Assembly (NCBI RefSeq): GCF_015207705.1
Contig: NZ_JADEWI010000075.1
Coordinates: 1-32,015, forward strand
Length of the DNA stretch: 32,015 nt
Source: Nostoc sp. LEGE 06077
Lineage (GTDB): Bacteria; Cyanobacteriota; Cyanobacteriia; Cyanobacteriales; Nostocaceae
Direction: 5' to 3'
Positions 18,288-25,243 of this stretch are shown here, piece after piece. Every line of letters starts with the position of its first letter. Within the stretch, counting starts at the first letter, position 1. Position numbers and translations under genes: made by a program. Below the pieces are notes generated by a model, which made no database searches, had not been told where the DNA came from, and saw nothing but the letters and a program-made list of their open reading frames with translations.

Positions 18288-19109
18288 TTAATCTTGACCC
18301 AGTTCAGACAGTAACCGCCGAATTACCACCGCATCCTCAGCACCAGGAACCTTGGTTAAGTAATTTTGCAAATCTTCAACAGCTTGGGAGTAATGCCCTA
18401 ATTGATAGTACAGCAAACCGCGATCGCGGATTTCTAACATCGCCATCGGAAATAGCAATAAAATTCGTTCTACCGCAGCCAGCGTTTTGGACAAATCTTC
18501 CTGTTTAAGATATATGTACTTTAAATTCGTCAGCATCCTCGCTAAAAATTGCCGATTGCTGAGAGTGGCCAAAAATTCGGGTTTTAAACTTACAGGTTGC
18601 TGAAACATTTGGGTGAGTTTTTCTTGGCAGTCTTGTGCAAACATGACCTCACCACGATTGAACGCATCTACAAAAATCTCCATATCGGGAATATCAGGAC
18701 GGATGAGAAAATGTCCTGGTAATCCTATACCCACCATCGGGAAATCAATTCTTCGGGCAATTTCTAGATAAACCAGCGCTAAAGTAATTGGAATTCCCGT
18801 ACGACGGTCAATCACATCATTCAAAAAGCTGTTGCGGGGGTCATAGTAATTGCTATGATTGCCCGTAAATCCCAAATCATCATAAAGATACTGATTTAAA
18901 ATTTGAATCAACCGCAGTGGATAACGAGAAGTAGGCAAACGTTCTTGAACCTCTTGTGCCATTGTATCTAGGGCATTGAGATATTCTTCTAGGTCAAGGG
19001 TGGGATATTCTTCTTGGGCAATGTAGAGTGCTGCCTTGCCCAAGTTAAGATACTCGTCAGGTTGCTGAATTTCTTGGTAAAAATATTGTCTTGCTGACGA
19101 GAAATTCAT
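18288..19109 (-). CDS. SirB1-family transglutaminase-like protein with TPR tail
   Basis: A 273-residue protein with an N-terminal SirB1/transglutaminase-like domain (about residues 35-190) and C-terminal TPR helices (about 195-265, YIYLKQEDLSKTLAAVERIL and LYYQLGHYSQAVEDLQNYL). Visible marks are YDPRNSFLNDVIDRRTGIPITLALVYLEI and GIGLPGHFLIR, the strands that hold the family's conserved His and Asp. The active-site cysteine expected in true transglutaminases is not evident, so it is probably a binding or scaffold protein. The ATG at 19109 has AAGG 8 bases upstream. Members of this family are common in bacteria with unclear role. Confidence 0.88.
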   Translation of the reverse strand: MNFSSARQYFYQEIQQPDEYLNLGKAALYIAQEEYPTLDLEEYLNALDTMAQEVQERLPTSRYPLRLIQILNQYLYDDLGFTGNHSNYYDPRNSFLNDVIDRRTGIPITLALVYLEIARRIDFPMVGIGLPGHFLIRPDIPDMEIFVDAFNRGEVMFAQDCQEKLTQMFQQPVSLKPEFLATLSNRQFLARMLTNLKYIYLKQEDLSKTLAAVERILLLFPMAMLEIRDRGLLYYQLGHYSQAVEDLQNYLTKVPGAEDAVVIRRLLSELGQD

Positions 19110-19936
19110 AAGCAAACCTTGCTGTAAATATATATATGAAGCTAGAGCAAATAGGGACTGAGCGATTTTTGCACTTACCTTTATCTTAGGTTAAGTGCAT
19201 GAAAGTAAAAACGCAGAATTAAGAATCGAAAAATTTCATGTCGCCACAAACTCTTGCGTCATTCATCCCCAGAAATTGATTATTTAGTTTTGTATCTGGA
19301 GTGGATTATTTGACCTACAAGTTAGACAATGTAAGATTCTCTACTTAAACTCTTTACTATAACTAGATAAAATACTCATAGAAATATCAACTAAATTGTT
19401 ATTAATTATGCTTTGAATGGGTTTTTATATAATCTTTATTTTTGGGAATAATATATAAAATTTTGTTTATTTTACTTTAATGCAAGCATTATATTTTATT
19501 GGTCTAATTTTTATATTTAAATATAAAAATCTTTTGAAGACAGGGAATGTATTTACAAAGTTTTATTGTGCAAATTGGCTGAATTATTGCCTGTAAGTAT
19601 TATTGAATCAACATCTTAGAGTAAATATACATAAAATGAAATTTAATCATTGTGTAAACCACCGTATTTATACTATCCAAAAAACTAGTTAACCATTAAT
19701 CTAATTACATAGACAGGCGAGAGAAGAATAAAGTTCACCTCGCTAATCTTATGTATGCAAAAAGGTGTTTTCAAACTGTAGTTAGAGAAACTATCTCGAT
19801 AATCGGCGATCGCGGCTAGAGACTAAGTAATTTTGTGACCATAGCACTTGCAGCTTTATGGCATAAAATTTGCTGGAATTTTACAAATTTCAGCAAAAAA
19901 ATATTGCCACTATTTACGTTTAATTGGTAGAACAAC
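19110..19936. other. long AT-rich intergenic region with two hairpins
   Basis: About 830 bases without a supported gene, between the divergent SirB1-family gene and the PEP-CTERM protein gene. At 19171-19199 GCACTTACCT and AGGTTAAGTGC form an imperfect inverted repeat close to the SirB1 gene. At 19869-19897 TTTGCTG pairs with CAGCAAA and the stem continues to 13 pairs (one G-T) around a 3-base loop, 39 bases before the next start codon, so it would lie in that gene's mRNA leader. The middle, about 19320-19660, is extremely AT-rich and featureless. Confidence 0.5.
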
Positions 19937-20899
19937 ATGAAATCTCTGAAGAGTTTTCTAAAAACTGGTGCATTTTCTTTACTAGGATTGGGATTAGTCA
20001 CTGCACCTGCTCAAGCTGTCAACATCACTAATAGTAGTGACCCGAATGTTTTAGTTAACAACATTTTAGGTTCAGGCATTACAATTTCTAATGCTACCTA
20101 CAAAGGAGCATCAATAGCATCTGGAACCTTTACAGGTGGTTTAGATTCGGGTATTGGCATAGAAAACGGTATTATTCTCACTACTGGTAATGCGAATTTA
20201 GCAGTTGGGCCAAATACTAGTGAAAGTGCATCGAGAAATAATAAATTACTAGGAGATTCTGATTTAAGTGCTTTGATTTCGGGAGTCAACACTTTTGATG
20301 CTAGTGTTCTCGAATTTGAGTTTACATCAATAACAGGCAATCTTTTTTTTAATTATGTCTTTGCCTCAGAAGAATATAACGAATATGTTAATTCTAAATA
20401 TAACGATGTATTTGGCTTTTTCTTAGATGGAAAGAACATTGCATTAATACCTGGGACAACCACACCAGTTTCTATTAATACTGTTAATGGTGGCAATCCA
20501 TTCGGCAAAAATGCAACTAATCCGCAATTATTTAATAATAATTCTTTAGACGATGGGGGAGCAATTTATAATCTTCAATATGATGGTTTTACGAACGTAT
20601 TTTCTGCTCAATTTCAGGGATTAAGCGAAGGCATCCATCGCCTTAAAATAGCAATTGCAGATGTGGGAGATTATCGTTATGATTCTGCTGTATTCATTCA
20701 AGCAGGAACTTTTTCTGGTCAACCCCTAAAAGAAGAAATACCTGAACCAACACCTACTCCTCAACCAGAAGTACCTGAACCGACACCTGCTCCCATCCAA
20801 AAAGTACCTGAACCTACCACTATTTTAGGTTTGTTTGCTAGTGCTGCTTTTGGTATTACATCCCTCCGTCAGCGTCAACCACAAAAAACCCTTAACTAA
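19937..20899 (+). CDS. secreted choice-of-anchor-L protein with PEP-CTERM sorting signal
   Basis: A 320-residue exported protein. A signal peptide (MKSLKSFLKTGAFSLLGLG, cleavage after APAQA) is followed by a choice-of-anchor-L type beta-rich domain (about 28-262: NNILGSGITISNATYKG, GIILTTGNANLAVGPN, FNYVFASEEYNEYVNS, DVFGFFLDGKNIAL). A proline-rich linker repeats the PEP motif three times (IPEPTP, VPEPTP, VPEPTT), then comes the PEP-CTERM signal VPEPTTILGLFASAAFG with a basic end SLRQRQ. PEP-CTERM proteins are processed by exosortase and released to the cell surface or matrix. No exosortase gene is in the window. The gene is preceded by a leader hairpin and followed in frame by a decayed second PEP-CTERM end. 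Confidence 0.9.
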   Translation: MKSLKSFLKTGAFSLLGLGLVTAPAQAVNITNSSDPNVLVNNILGSGITISNATYKGASIASGTFTGGLDSGIGIENGIILTTGNANLAVGPNTSESASRNNKLLGDSDLSALISGVNTFDASVLEFEFTSITGNLFFNYVFASEEYNEYVNSKYNDVFGFFLDGKNIALIPGTTTPVSINTVNGGNPFGKNATNPQLFNNNSLDDGGAIYNLQYDGFTNVFSAQFQGLSEGIHRLKIAIADVGDYRYDSAVFIQAGTFSGQPLKEEIPEPTPTPQPEVPEPTPAPIQKVPEPTTILGLFASAAFGITSLRQRQPQKTLN

Positions 20900-21067
20900 A
20901 GCCAAGGAATTGGAAATGATAATGTCGGACTCATGCTTGATGACATTACTCTGTCAAGAACCTCGATTTGAGAACCTAGTGCTTGGTCAGGTATATTAAC
21001 ACTGTGTGCTTTAGGTACAGTTTCAGCATCCAGGCAGAAACTACAGAAACTGAAAGCTAAAGCATAA
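20900..21067 (+). pseudogene. decayed C-terminal fragment of a second PEP-CTERM protein
   Basis: Directly behind the stop of the PEP-CTERM gene and in the same reading frame, the bases encode GIGNDNVGLMLDDITLSRTSI (20906-20968), then an in-frame TGA (20969-20971), then EPSAWSGILTLCALGTVSA and a basic tail ending at the TAA 21065-21067. LMLDDITL is the typical last strand of such extracellular domains, and EP-S-x-W-hydrophobic-basic is a PEP-CTERM signal in which the codon for the proline before Glu has become a stop. There is no start codon or signal peptide, so it is a remnant, perhaps of a tandem duplicate. Confidence 0.7.
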
Positions 21068-21115
21068 ATAAATTTTCCCTTGATTTTGTAGCTACCGTGT
21101 CACAATACTGCTGAT

Positions 21116-21160
21116 GCGGTGTTTTTTGTTTTTAGCCTCATTTTCAAAGCAAAACACTGC
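21116..21160. repeat. 10-base inverted repeat near the left edge of the phage-like element
   Basis: GCGGTGTTTT (21116-21125) and AAAACACTGC (21151-21160) are reverse complements with one G-T pair, around 25 bases. It lies between the PEP-CTERM remnant and the last gene of the tail-type operon. It could help end that operon's transcription or mark the element boundary, but neither is shown. Confidence 0.4.
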
Positions 21161-21224
21161 TCTTAAGGAATTACTAACGGAGTTATGTCCCCTTCCGGTG
21201 CTACAGTGAATCCCCAGTGACTAA

Positions 21225-21494
21225 TTAATCATGCTTGGCGATTTTGAGGGAAGACTTAATCTCTAAAATGTCACGCTCGACCATATCAAATCTTCGGTCT
21301 AGCTCATGCAACAGATTATTCAACCCCTGTTGCATTTGTTCTTGGTTGCGGCGGATGTGGGCGAAATCGCGTTCAGCGGCGTAGCGTTTCTTCTCACTGT
21401 TGGCGAACCAGACCACACCACCTACAACTGTGGTGACAGTTGCCAACAGCAAGCCACCCAAAGCGATAAAATCGCTGGCTGTAAAATTTTTCAT
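21225..21494 (-). CDS. small membrane protein with coiled coil, phage-operon end
   Basis: An 89-residue protein with one transmembrane helix near the N-terminus (about residues 9-30, FIALGGLLLATVTTVVGGVVWF) and a long charged helix after it (about 33-85, KKRYAAERDFAHIRRNQEQM and onward) that is heptad-like. Such one-helix plus coiled-coil proteins at the end of phage tail operons are sometimes holin or spanin type lysis proteins, but no endolysin is beside it, so I only suggest this. Its ATG overlaps the stop of the preceding gene by 4 bases (ATGA), showing translational coupling. Confidence 0.7.
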   Translation of the reverse strand: MKNFTASDFIALGGLLLATVTTVVGGVVWFANSEKKRYAAERDFAHIRRNQEQMQQGLNNLLHELDRRFDMVERDILEIKSSLKIAKHD

Positions 21495-21997
21495 ACTCTG
21501 CTTGTCATAGAGCCATCTGGCATAAATTCAAAAGTCATATAGCAGTTGTTGGCGATTTCATTCCATTCGCTAACAGCAGATGTCAAAGGGTGACTTTCTG
21601 TAGGAATTGATTGTAAAACAAGATTCCACAGAAATTTCAAATCATCAAGATTGAAATCTTGGCGATTAGTAACACCCAAAGTAATTGCTAAAGTTTCAAG
21701 TCTACGTACAGCGTCTTTGTCAACTGCATTAGAAATAAACTGATTGTATGCAGCATTAGTTTGCATACTTCTATTAAATTCAGCCCAATTGAGTTGAGGT
21801 GTAACAGTTGGTTGTGGCTGAGATGTAGTTAAAATAATTTGTCCATTGTCTAATATATATTTTTCAGGATTAGCACTCAAATCCTGCCATTGTTCATCAC
21901 TAATTGGAATAGCAGTATCAGGAATTAAGCTATTTATAGCGTTATTGAAGAAGCCATCAATTCTATTATTAGAATCAAAATTCACAAAGTAAGCCAT
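21491..21997 (-). CDS. tail-fibre-assembly-like protein
   Basis: A 168-residue protein whose N-terminus (MAYFVNFDSNNRIDGFFNNA ... IPISDEQWQDLSANPEKYIL) looks like phage tail-fibre assembly proteins and small fibre-associated proteins, which carry an ISxEQWQxL helix and a short beta domain in front. The rest is helical (LNWAEFNRSMQTNAAYNQFI, DAVRRLETLAITLGVT) and ends with a polar strand FEFMPDGSM. It follows the fibre-tip gene with a one-base gap, the usual place of a fibre chaperone. The assignment rests on pattern and position, not on a firm match. Confidence 0.6.
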   Translation of the reverse strand: MAYFVNFDSNNRIDGFFNNAINSLIPDTAIPISDEQWQDLSANPEKYILDNGQIILTTSQPQPTVTPQLNWAEFNRSMQTNAAYNQFISNAVDKDAVRRLETLAITLGVTNRQDFNLDDLKFLWNLVLQSIPTESHPLTSAVSEWNEIANNCYMTFEFMPDGSMTSRV

Positions 21998-21998
21998 A

Positions 21999-22400
21999 TT
22001 AAATTCCTATTGCAAATACTCTAAATGCTGCAATGGTCGTGTTTGTTATCGAAAAATTAACCCTGGCTGTTACGCCAGTTGTACTTAATGCCTGAAAATG
22101 CACACCTACAGCACTATTGTTTGCTCCGTTACTTAAACTTCCCACGCAGTGATAAACGGTATTGAAAGCAACTGGGAAAGTTATATTGAAGTTATACGGT
22201 GTGCCACCAGTAAAACTCTGACTTGCGGCTGTGTATGTTTGCCACTGGAGAATCAATCCGTTGGGTAATTTTATCCAGCCAGAATTAGCACCAAGTGATT
22301 GATCAGCACCCAGATTAGCCCAAGCACTAGCAATACTAGCTAAATCACTTAAGTTATTCGCTTTTTGTAATGCCGTAGTGACTGGATTTGTTAATGGCAT
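21999..22400 (-). CDS. short tail-fibre tip protein, gp53-like C-terminal domain
   Basis: A 133-residue protein. Residues 1-37 (MPLTNPVTTALQKANNLSDL) form a helical linker that resembles the DLASVxxARxNLG segments of phage fibres. From residue 41 a beta domain follows with GWIKLPNGLILQWQTYT, FNITFPVAFNTVYHCVGSL and AAFRVFAIGI, the layout of the gp53-like fibre C-terminal domain (WIKLPNGLIIQW...FPxAFxxxxY...). In phages this domain forms the trimeric receptor-binding tip. Here it is much shorter than ordinary fibres and lacks the shaft, so other proteins of the operon may supply it. Its start overlaps the preceding gene's stop by one base. Confidence 0.75.
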   Translation of the reverse strand: MPLTNPVTTALQKANNLSDLASIASAWANLGADQSLGANSGWIKLPNGLILQWQTYTAASQSFTGGTPYNFNITFPVAFNTVYHCVGSLSNGANNSAVGVHFQALSTTGVTARVNFSITNTTIAAFRVFAIGI

Positions 22401-22711
22401 TATGTTAGCTCTCTAACTAGTGCATTCCCATTGACAGCATCCCAAATACCAGAAATAGCGCCAGTGTAGTAAAAAGGAATTTCATAATAACCGCCAGCGG
22501 CTAATATTGCTACAAATGCACTTGTTGAAGCGGTCGCACCAAATTCTATATAAAGATTAGCAGTACTTTTATTCCAAATTGTCCCGCCTTTTCTACTACT
22601 GTTAGAAGCCAAAATTGTAATACTAGTAGTAGATGAACTAACACTACTTGGTGTACTTGTGCTACTGGTTGGATTATTTACAGTAACGCTTGCTGGATTA
22701 AATAAACCCAT
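22400..22711 (-). CDS. small structural protein A of a tandem paralogue pair
   Basis: A 103-residue beta-rich protein. After a Ser/Thr-rich lead of about 30 residues comes a domain with ILASNSSRKGGTIWNKSTAN, LYIEFG, then AAGGYYEIPFYYTGAISGIWDA and a final strand. This matches the neighbouring gene (22711-23022) segment by segment (ANxxRRxxxxxNxS, GGSYEI, VGAVSAI). The fold looks like small phage decoration or fibre-attached proteins with a GGYYE-type hairpin. I do not know its function. It overlaps both neighbours by one base. Confidence 0.7.
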   Translation of the reverse strand: MGLFNPASVTVNNPTSSTSTPSSVSSSTTSITILASNSSRKGGTIWNKSTANLYIEFGATASTSAFVAILAAGGYYEIPFYYTGAISGIWDAVNGNALVRELT

Positions 22712-23022
22712 TATTCAATACACTCCACAAAAGAAAGTTTTGCAGCAATCTTAGAAATAGCAGATACAGCACCAACATAGAGATTATTAGAATTAATCTC
22801 ATAACTGCCCCCTGGCTTCAGAACAATACCTTTGTTGAGAGCAGCTTTAGCAGCTTCAGTAAAAGATAATGTAATTTCTACATTAGAATTATTGATAAAA
22901 GCTGCATATCGTCTATTTGCGTTAGCTTCAATTATCGAAGTAGCACTATTAGCAGTAAGTGGTTTTTCTCCTGGTGTACAAGTATTAAATACTTGCACAC
23001 CACTAGCAACATTATTAATCAT
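22711..23022 (-). CDS. small structural protein B of a tandem paralogue pair
   Basis: A 103-residue protein related to the gene downstream of it: IIEANANRRYAAFINNSNVE, ITLSF, LKPGGSYEINSNNLYVGAV and SAISKIAAKLSF align with the other's ILASNSSRKGGTIWNKSTAN, LYIEF, LAAGGYYEIPFYYTGAI and SGIWDA. It lacks the Ser/Thr lead and has a VFNTCTPGEKPLTANSATS start instead. Its first codon overlaps the preceding stop by 4 bases and its stop overlaps the next start by one base, so both pair members are made in a coupled way. Likely a virion or fibre component; unknown function. Confidence 0.7.
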   Translation of the reverse strand: MINNVASGVQVFNTCTPGEKPLTANSATSIIEANANRRYAAFINNSNVEITLSFTEAAKAALNKGIVLKPGGSYEINSNNLYVGAVSAISKIAAKLSFVECIE

Positions 23023-23483
23023 GGAATTTGTAAAGCGTCAATTTTTGATTCAATTCTTGCTAAATCCGCATCCTGGTCAATCCCTGTATATTTCCAGATA
23101 GCAATACTTACTAACTGAAACCAATCAGGAACCTTGATAGAAACGCTGTAATTAGTAGATATTTTGGGATATAAAATCAAATTTATTTTGTCTAAAAATA
23201 AAGGTCTTCTATTGTTAAAACTGGCATCTTGACCACCAAAAGCAGAGATTCCAGTACTAACAGACTGTTTTATTTGACCTGCAAATTTCCATACTTTACC
23301 TTCGGGAACAAGCGTTGAAATTCGCACTGCTAAGACAAAACTATCTAACAAAATACCGATATCTATTTCAGGAATTGGTACAACTTTATAGCCTCCACCT
23401 TCTTTTGGCAGTAAGACACCTAAAACATTTTCGTTGTAAACCAATTCCCAATTACTAGAATTACTAAGTTGTAGTTCTCTCAC
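23019..23483 (-). CDS. hypothetical phage-operon protein, 154 aa
   Basis: A 154-residue protein that I do not recognise. It is beta-rich (NWELVYNENVLGVLLPKEGG, DSFVLAVRISTLVPEGKVWKF, KINLILYPKISTNYSVSIKV) and ends with a helix LARIESKIDAL that could pack with a partner. The VPDWFQLVSIAIWKYTGID stretch resembles a structural phage protein core, but no firm family is evident. Overlap of 4 bases with both neighbours (ATGA type) shows that it belongs to the coupled operon. Confidence 0.65.
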   Translation of the reverse strand: MRELQLSNSSNWELVYNENVLGVLLPKEGGGYKVVPIPEIDIGILLDSFVLAVRISTLVPEGKVWKFAGQIKQSVSTGISAFGGQDASFNNRRPLFLDKINLILYPKISTNYSVSIKVPDWFQLVSIAIWKYTGIDQDADLARIESKIDALQIP

Positions 23484-23725
23484 AGAAAAAGTTCTACAGT
23501 AAAAGTCTGTTCGTAAGCAAGTTGTTCGACTGGGTTGACGTGAGCGTATGGGTCAATCCCAAAGTGGTCGAGAACATCGAAATAAGTCCCCGTGTCCATC
23601 TTGCCAGTTAACCAATTAGCAGAAGCTTGATTAATGATGATCATGCCGTCGATATCTCGTGTGTCGGCGGCAGATACCATCAATAAATCTCGGTAATCAG
23701 TAGGCGGTACCAAGATTTTGCTCAT
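23480..23725 (-). CDS. hypothetical phage-operon protein, 81 aa
   Basis: An 81-residue acidic protein (KILVPPTDYRDLLMVSAAD, then DGMIIINQASANWLTGKMDT and YAHVNPVEQLAYEQTFTV). I do not recognise it. It starts in a TAATG overlap with the stop of the preceding gene, and ends in an ATGA overlap with the next one, so it is surely translated as part of the same mRNA. No signal or membrane segment. Confidence 0.65.
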   Translation of the reverse strand: MSKILVPPTDYRDLLMVSAADTRDIDGMIIINQASANWLTGKMDTGTYFDVLDHFGIDPYAHVNPVEQLAYEQTFTVELFL

Positions 23726-24306
23726 TAGAGAAGTTCAGGAGTAAAAGAAACACGATTCCCTTCTGAGCCAATGAAACTTTCTATGGCTGATTGAGCTTTA
23801 ATGTCAGCTACCGCTGCGGCGTAAGTTTCGGTGTCAGTGCCAGCGCCAAACGGAGATGAAACCGATTTATTATCGTAGCGCTTGTACTCAATATCGGTTA
23901 CGCGTGATTTATTATCAGCAACTTCAGCACCACGCTGGGTTAGTGATAGCTTGGCTGGGACATATCCTTTTAACCCATCTAACTTTACACCACCAACAGG
24001 GGCTGCAAAATCTACGGCAAGCGCTCTACCCTCAGCGGCTACAGCAGTGCGAACTATACCAATTAATGTAGCGACGGAGCCTGTCTGAGTTGCAGAAAGC
24101 AGTCTGACTGGTAAAAATACTCTTCCAACTAAACCAAAGGCTTCTACATAACCTTTAACACGGTTAGCTTTGACTTTGACTGAACTTCCGCGCTGTCCTT
24201 TATATAGTGACTGTTTTGCGTCGCGGCTCAAGTCTTCGTATGCACGCAATTTAGTCAGAGCCGCGTTTAGCTCAACTCCGCGGCGAATATCAGAGTATCT
24301 TCCCAT
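23725..24306 (-). CDS. hypothetical phage structural-type protein, 193 aa
   Basis: A basic protein of 193 residues from ATG 24306 (MGRYSDIRRGVELNAALTKL). A TTG frame could add 14 residues up to 24348. It contains KQSLYKGQRGSSVKVKANRV, VGRVFLPVRLLSATQTGSVA, LDGLKGYVPAKLSLTQRGAE and a polar C-terminus. The pattern (short helix pair followed by beta domain with repeated basic turns) suggests a virion or attachment protein, but no family name can be given. It is separated from the next gene upstream by about 110 bases, the largest gap inside the operon. Confidence 0.62.
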   Translation of the reverse strand: MGRYSDIRRGVELNAALTKLRAYEDLSRDAKQSLYKGQRGSSVKVKANRVKGYVEAFGLVGRVFLPVRLLSATQTGSVATLIGIVRTAVAAEGRALAVDFAAPVGGVKLDGLKGYVPAKLSLTQRGAEVADNKSRVTDIEYKRYDNKSVSSPFGAGTDTETYAAAVADIKAQSAIESFIGSEGNRVSFTPELL

Positions 24307-24416
24307 ATATTTTTGAAGCGATTGTAATTTAAAAATCTTCAAACCCAATCTAGCAAAGCATTTTAGGAAGAATTAAACCAGTGAGAAGTTAACTTGTCGA
24401 AAAAGAATTGGAACGT

Positions 24417-25241
24417 TTAAACCGCTCCTACATTTTCTATAGCGTTTCGCAGCCGTCCATTCACAGATACCAGATTGACGGGCTTGACTTGTCCAGGAAT
24501 GATAAGTTGAGCGTGTGTAAACTTCACATCAGCAGTCGGTCTTTGTCTAAATTTTTTAACTGTCCTGCCATAAACTCGGTGTGTGCCTGGGTTGGTAGGA
24601 AATTCTTTAGTATTTTCGATAAATTGAAAATTATTATCACTGTATGATTTATCTAATATTTTTAATACTGATTGAATTGTAGAAAGTCCTTCAGATTTTG
24701 ATATGCAAAACAAACGCAAATCAAAGCCACTTTCTAAATCTAAATATGTACATTTATATTTACCTTTCTTCCAGATTAAGGGAGGTGTAGCAAATTCAGC
24801 TTTAATTTCACGGGCATACTCTACAGCGTCGTCGCGTGAGATGGTATCAGCGGTTTTATTCATAATACGAAAACCGATTTCACCGCGCACCTGTTCTGTA
24901 CCATCACCATGTTTTTCAAAGTCGTAAGATTCTTTAAAATAAAGTTTTATTTGTGGCTTAAATTTAGAATCTCGCTGAAATTCTTGTACAGGAATACCAT
25001 AGATAGGAGTTTGTAAAGATTGGGCATGACCAGCGGTAACTTCAAACAGCCAAAGCCGCATCATAGTCATTGCGGCCGTATCTACATCCTTCATGGTGCA
25101 AGCGTGTCTTAATGCTGCTTTTGGTGTTGAAATATCATCAACTGTTTGATTTTTAAACCACTTGGCAACGGCTTTGTTGTGCCATTGCCTAACAGTATCT
25201 TGAAGGTGTTCCCATTCATTAAAATTTTCTGGTAATGGCAT
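24417..25241 (-). CDS. hypothetical phage-operon protein, 274 aa
   Basis: A 274-residue protein with no recognised family. It opens with the helices FNEWEHLQDTVRQWHNKAVA and KAALRHACTMKDVDTAAMTM, then a mixed region with PQIKLYFKESYDFEKHGDG, EQVRGEIGFRIMNKTADTI, and a C-terminal half YKCTYLDLESGFDLRLFCIS, TPNPGTHRVYGRTVKKF-like turns and FTHAQLIIPGQVKPVN. It starts two bases after the stop of the Pro-Thr protein gene, so the two are coupled. I see no enzymatic motif. Position between the Pro-Thr protein and the fibre genes suggests a tail or baseplate-associated role, which is inference only. Confidence 0.65.
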   Translation of the reverse strand: MPLPENFNEWEHLQDTVRQWHNKAVAKWFKNQTVDDISTPKAALRHACTMKDVDTAAMTMMRLWLFEVTAGHAQSLQTPIYGIPVQEFQRDSKFKPQIKLYFKESYDFEKHGDGTEQVRGEIGFRIMNKTADTISRDDAVEYAREIKAEFATPPLIWKKGKYKCTYLDLESGFDLRLFCISKSEGLSTIQSVLKILDKSYSDNNFQFIENTKEFPTNPGTHRVYGRTVKKFRQRPTADVKFTHAQLIIPGQVKPVNLVSVNGRLRNAIENVGAV

Positions 25242-25243
25242 AA

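Noticed and set aside
21225-25241. Diversity-generating retroelement acting on the fibre gene
   Set aside because: No reverse transcriptase and no near-identical template/variable repeat pair is visible in the window.
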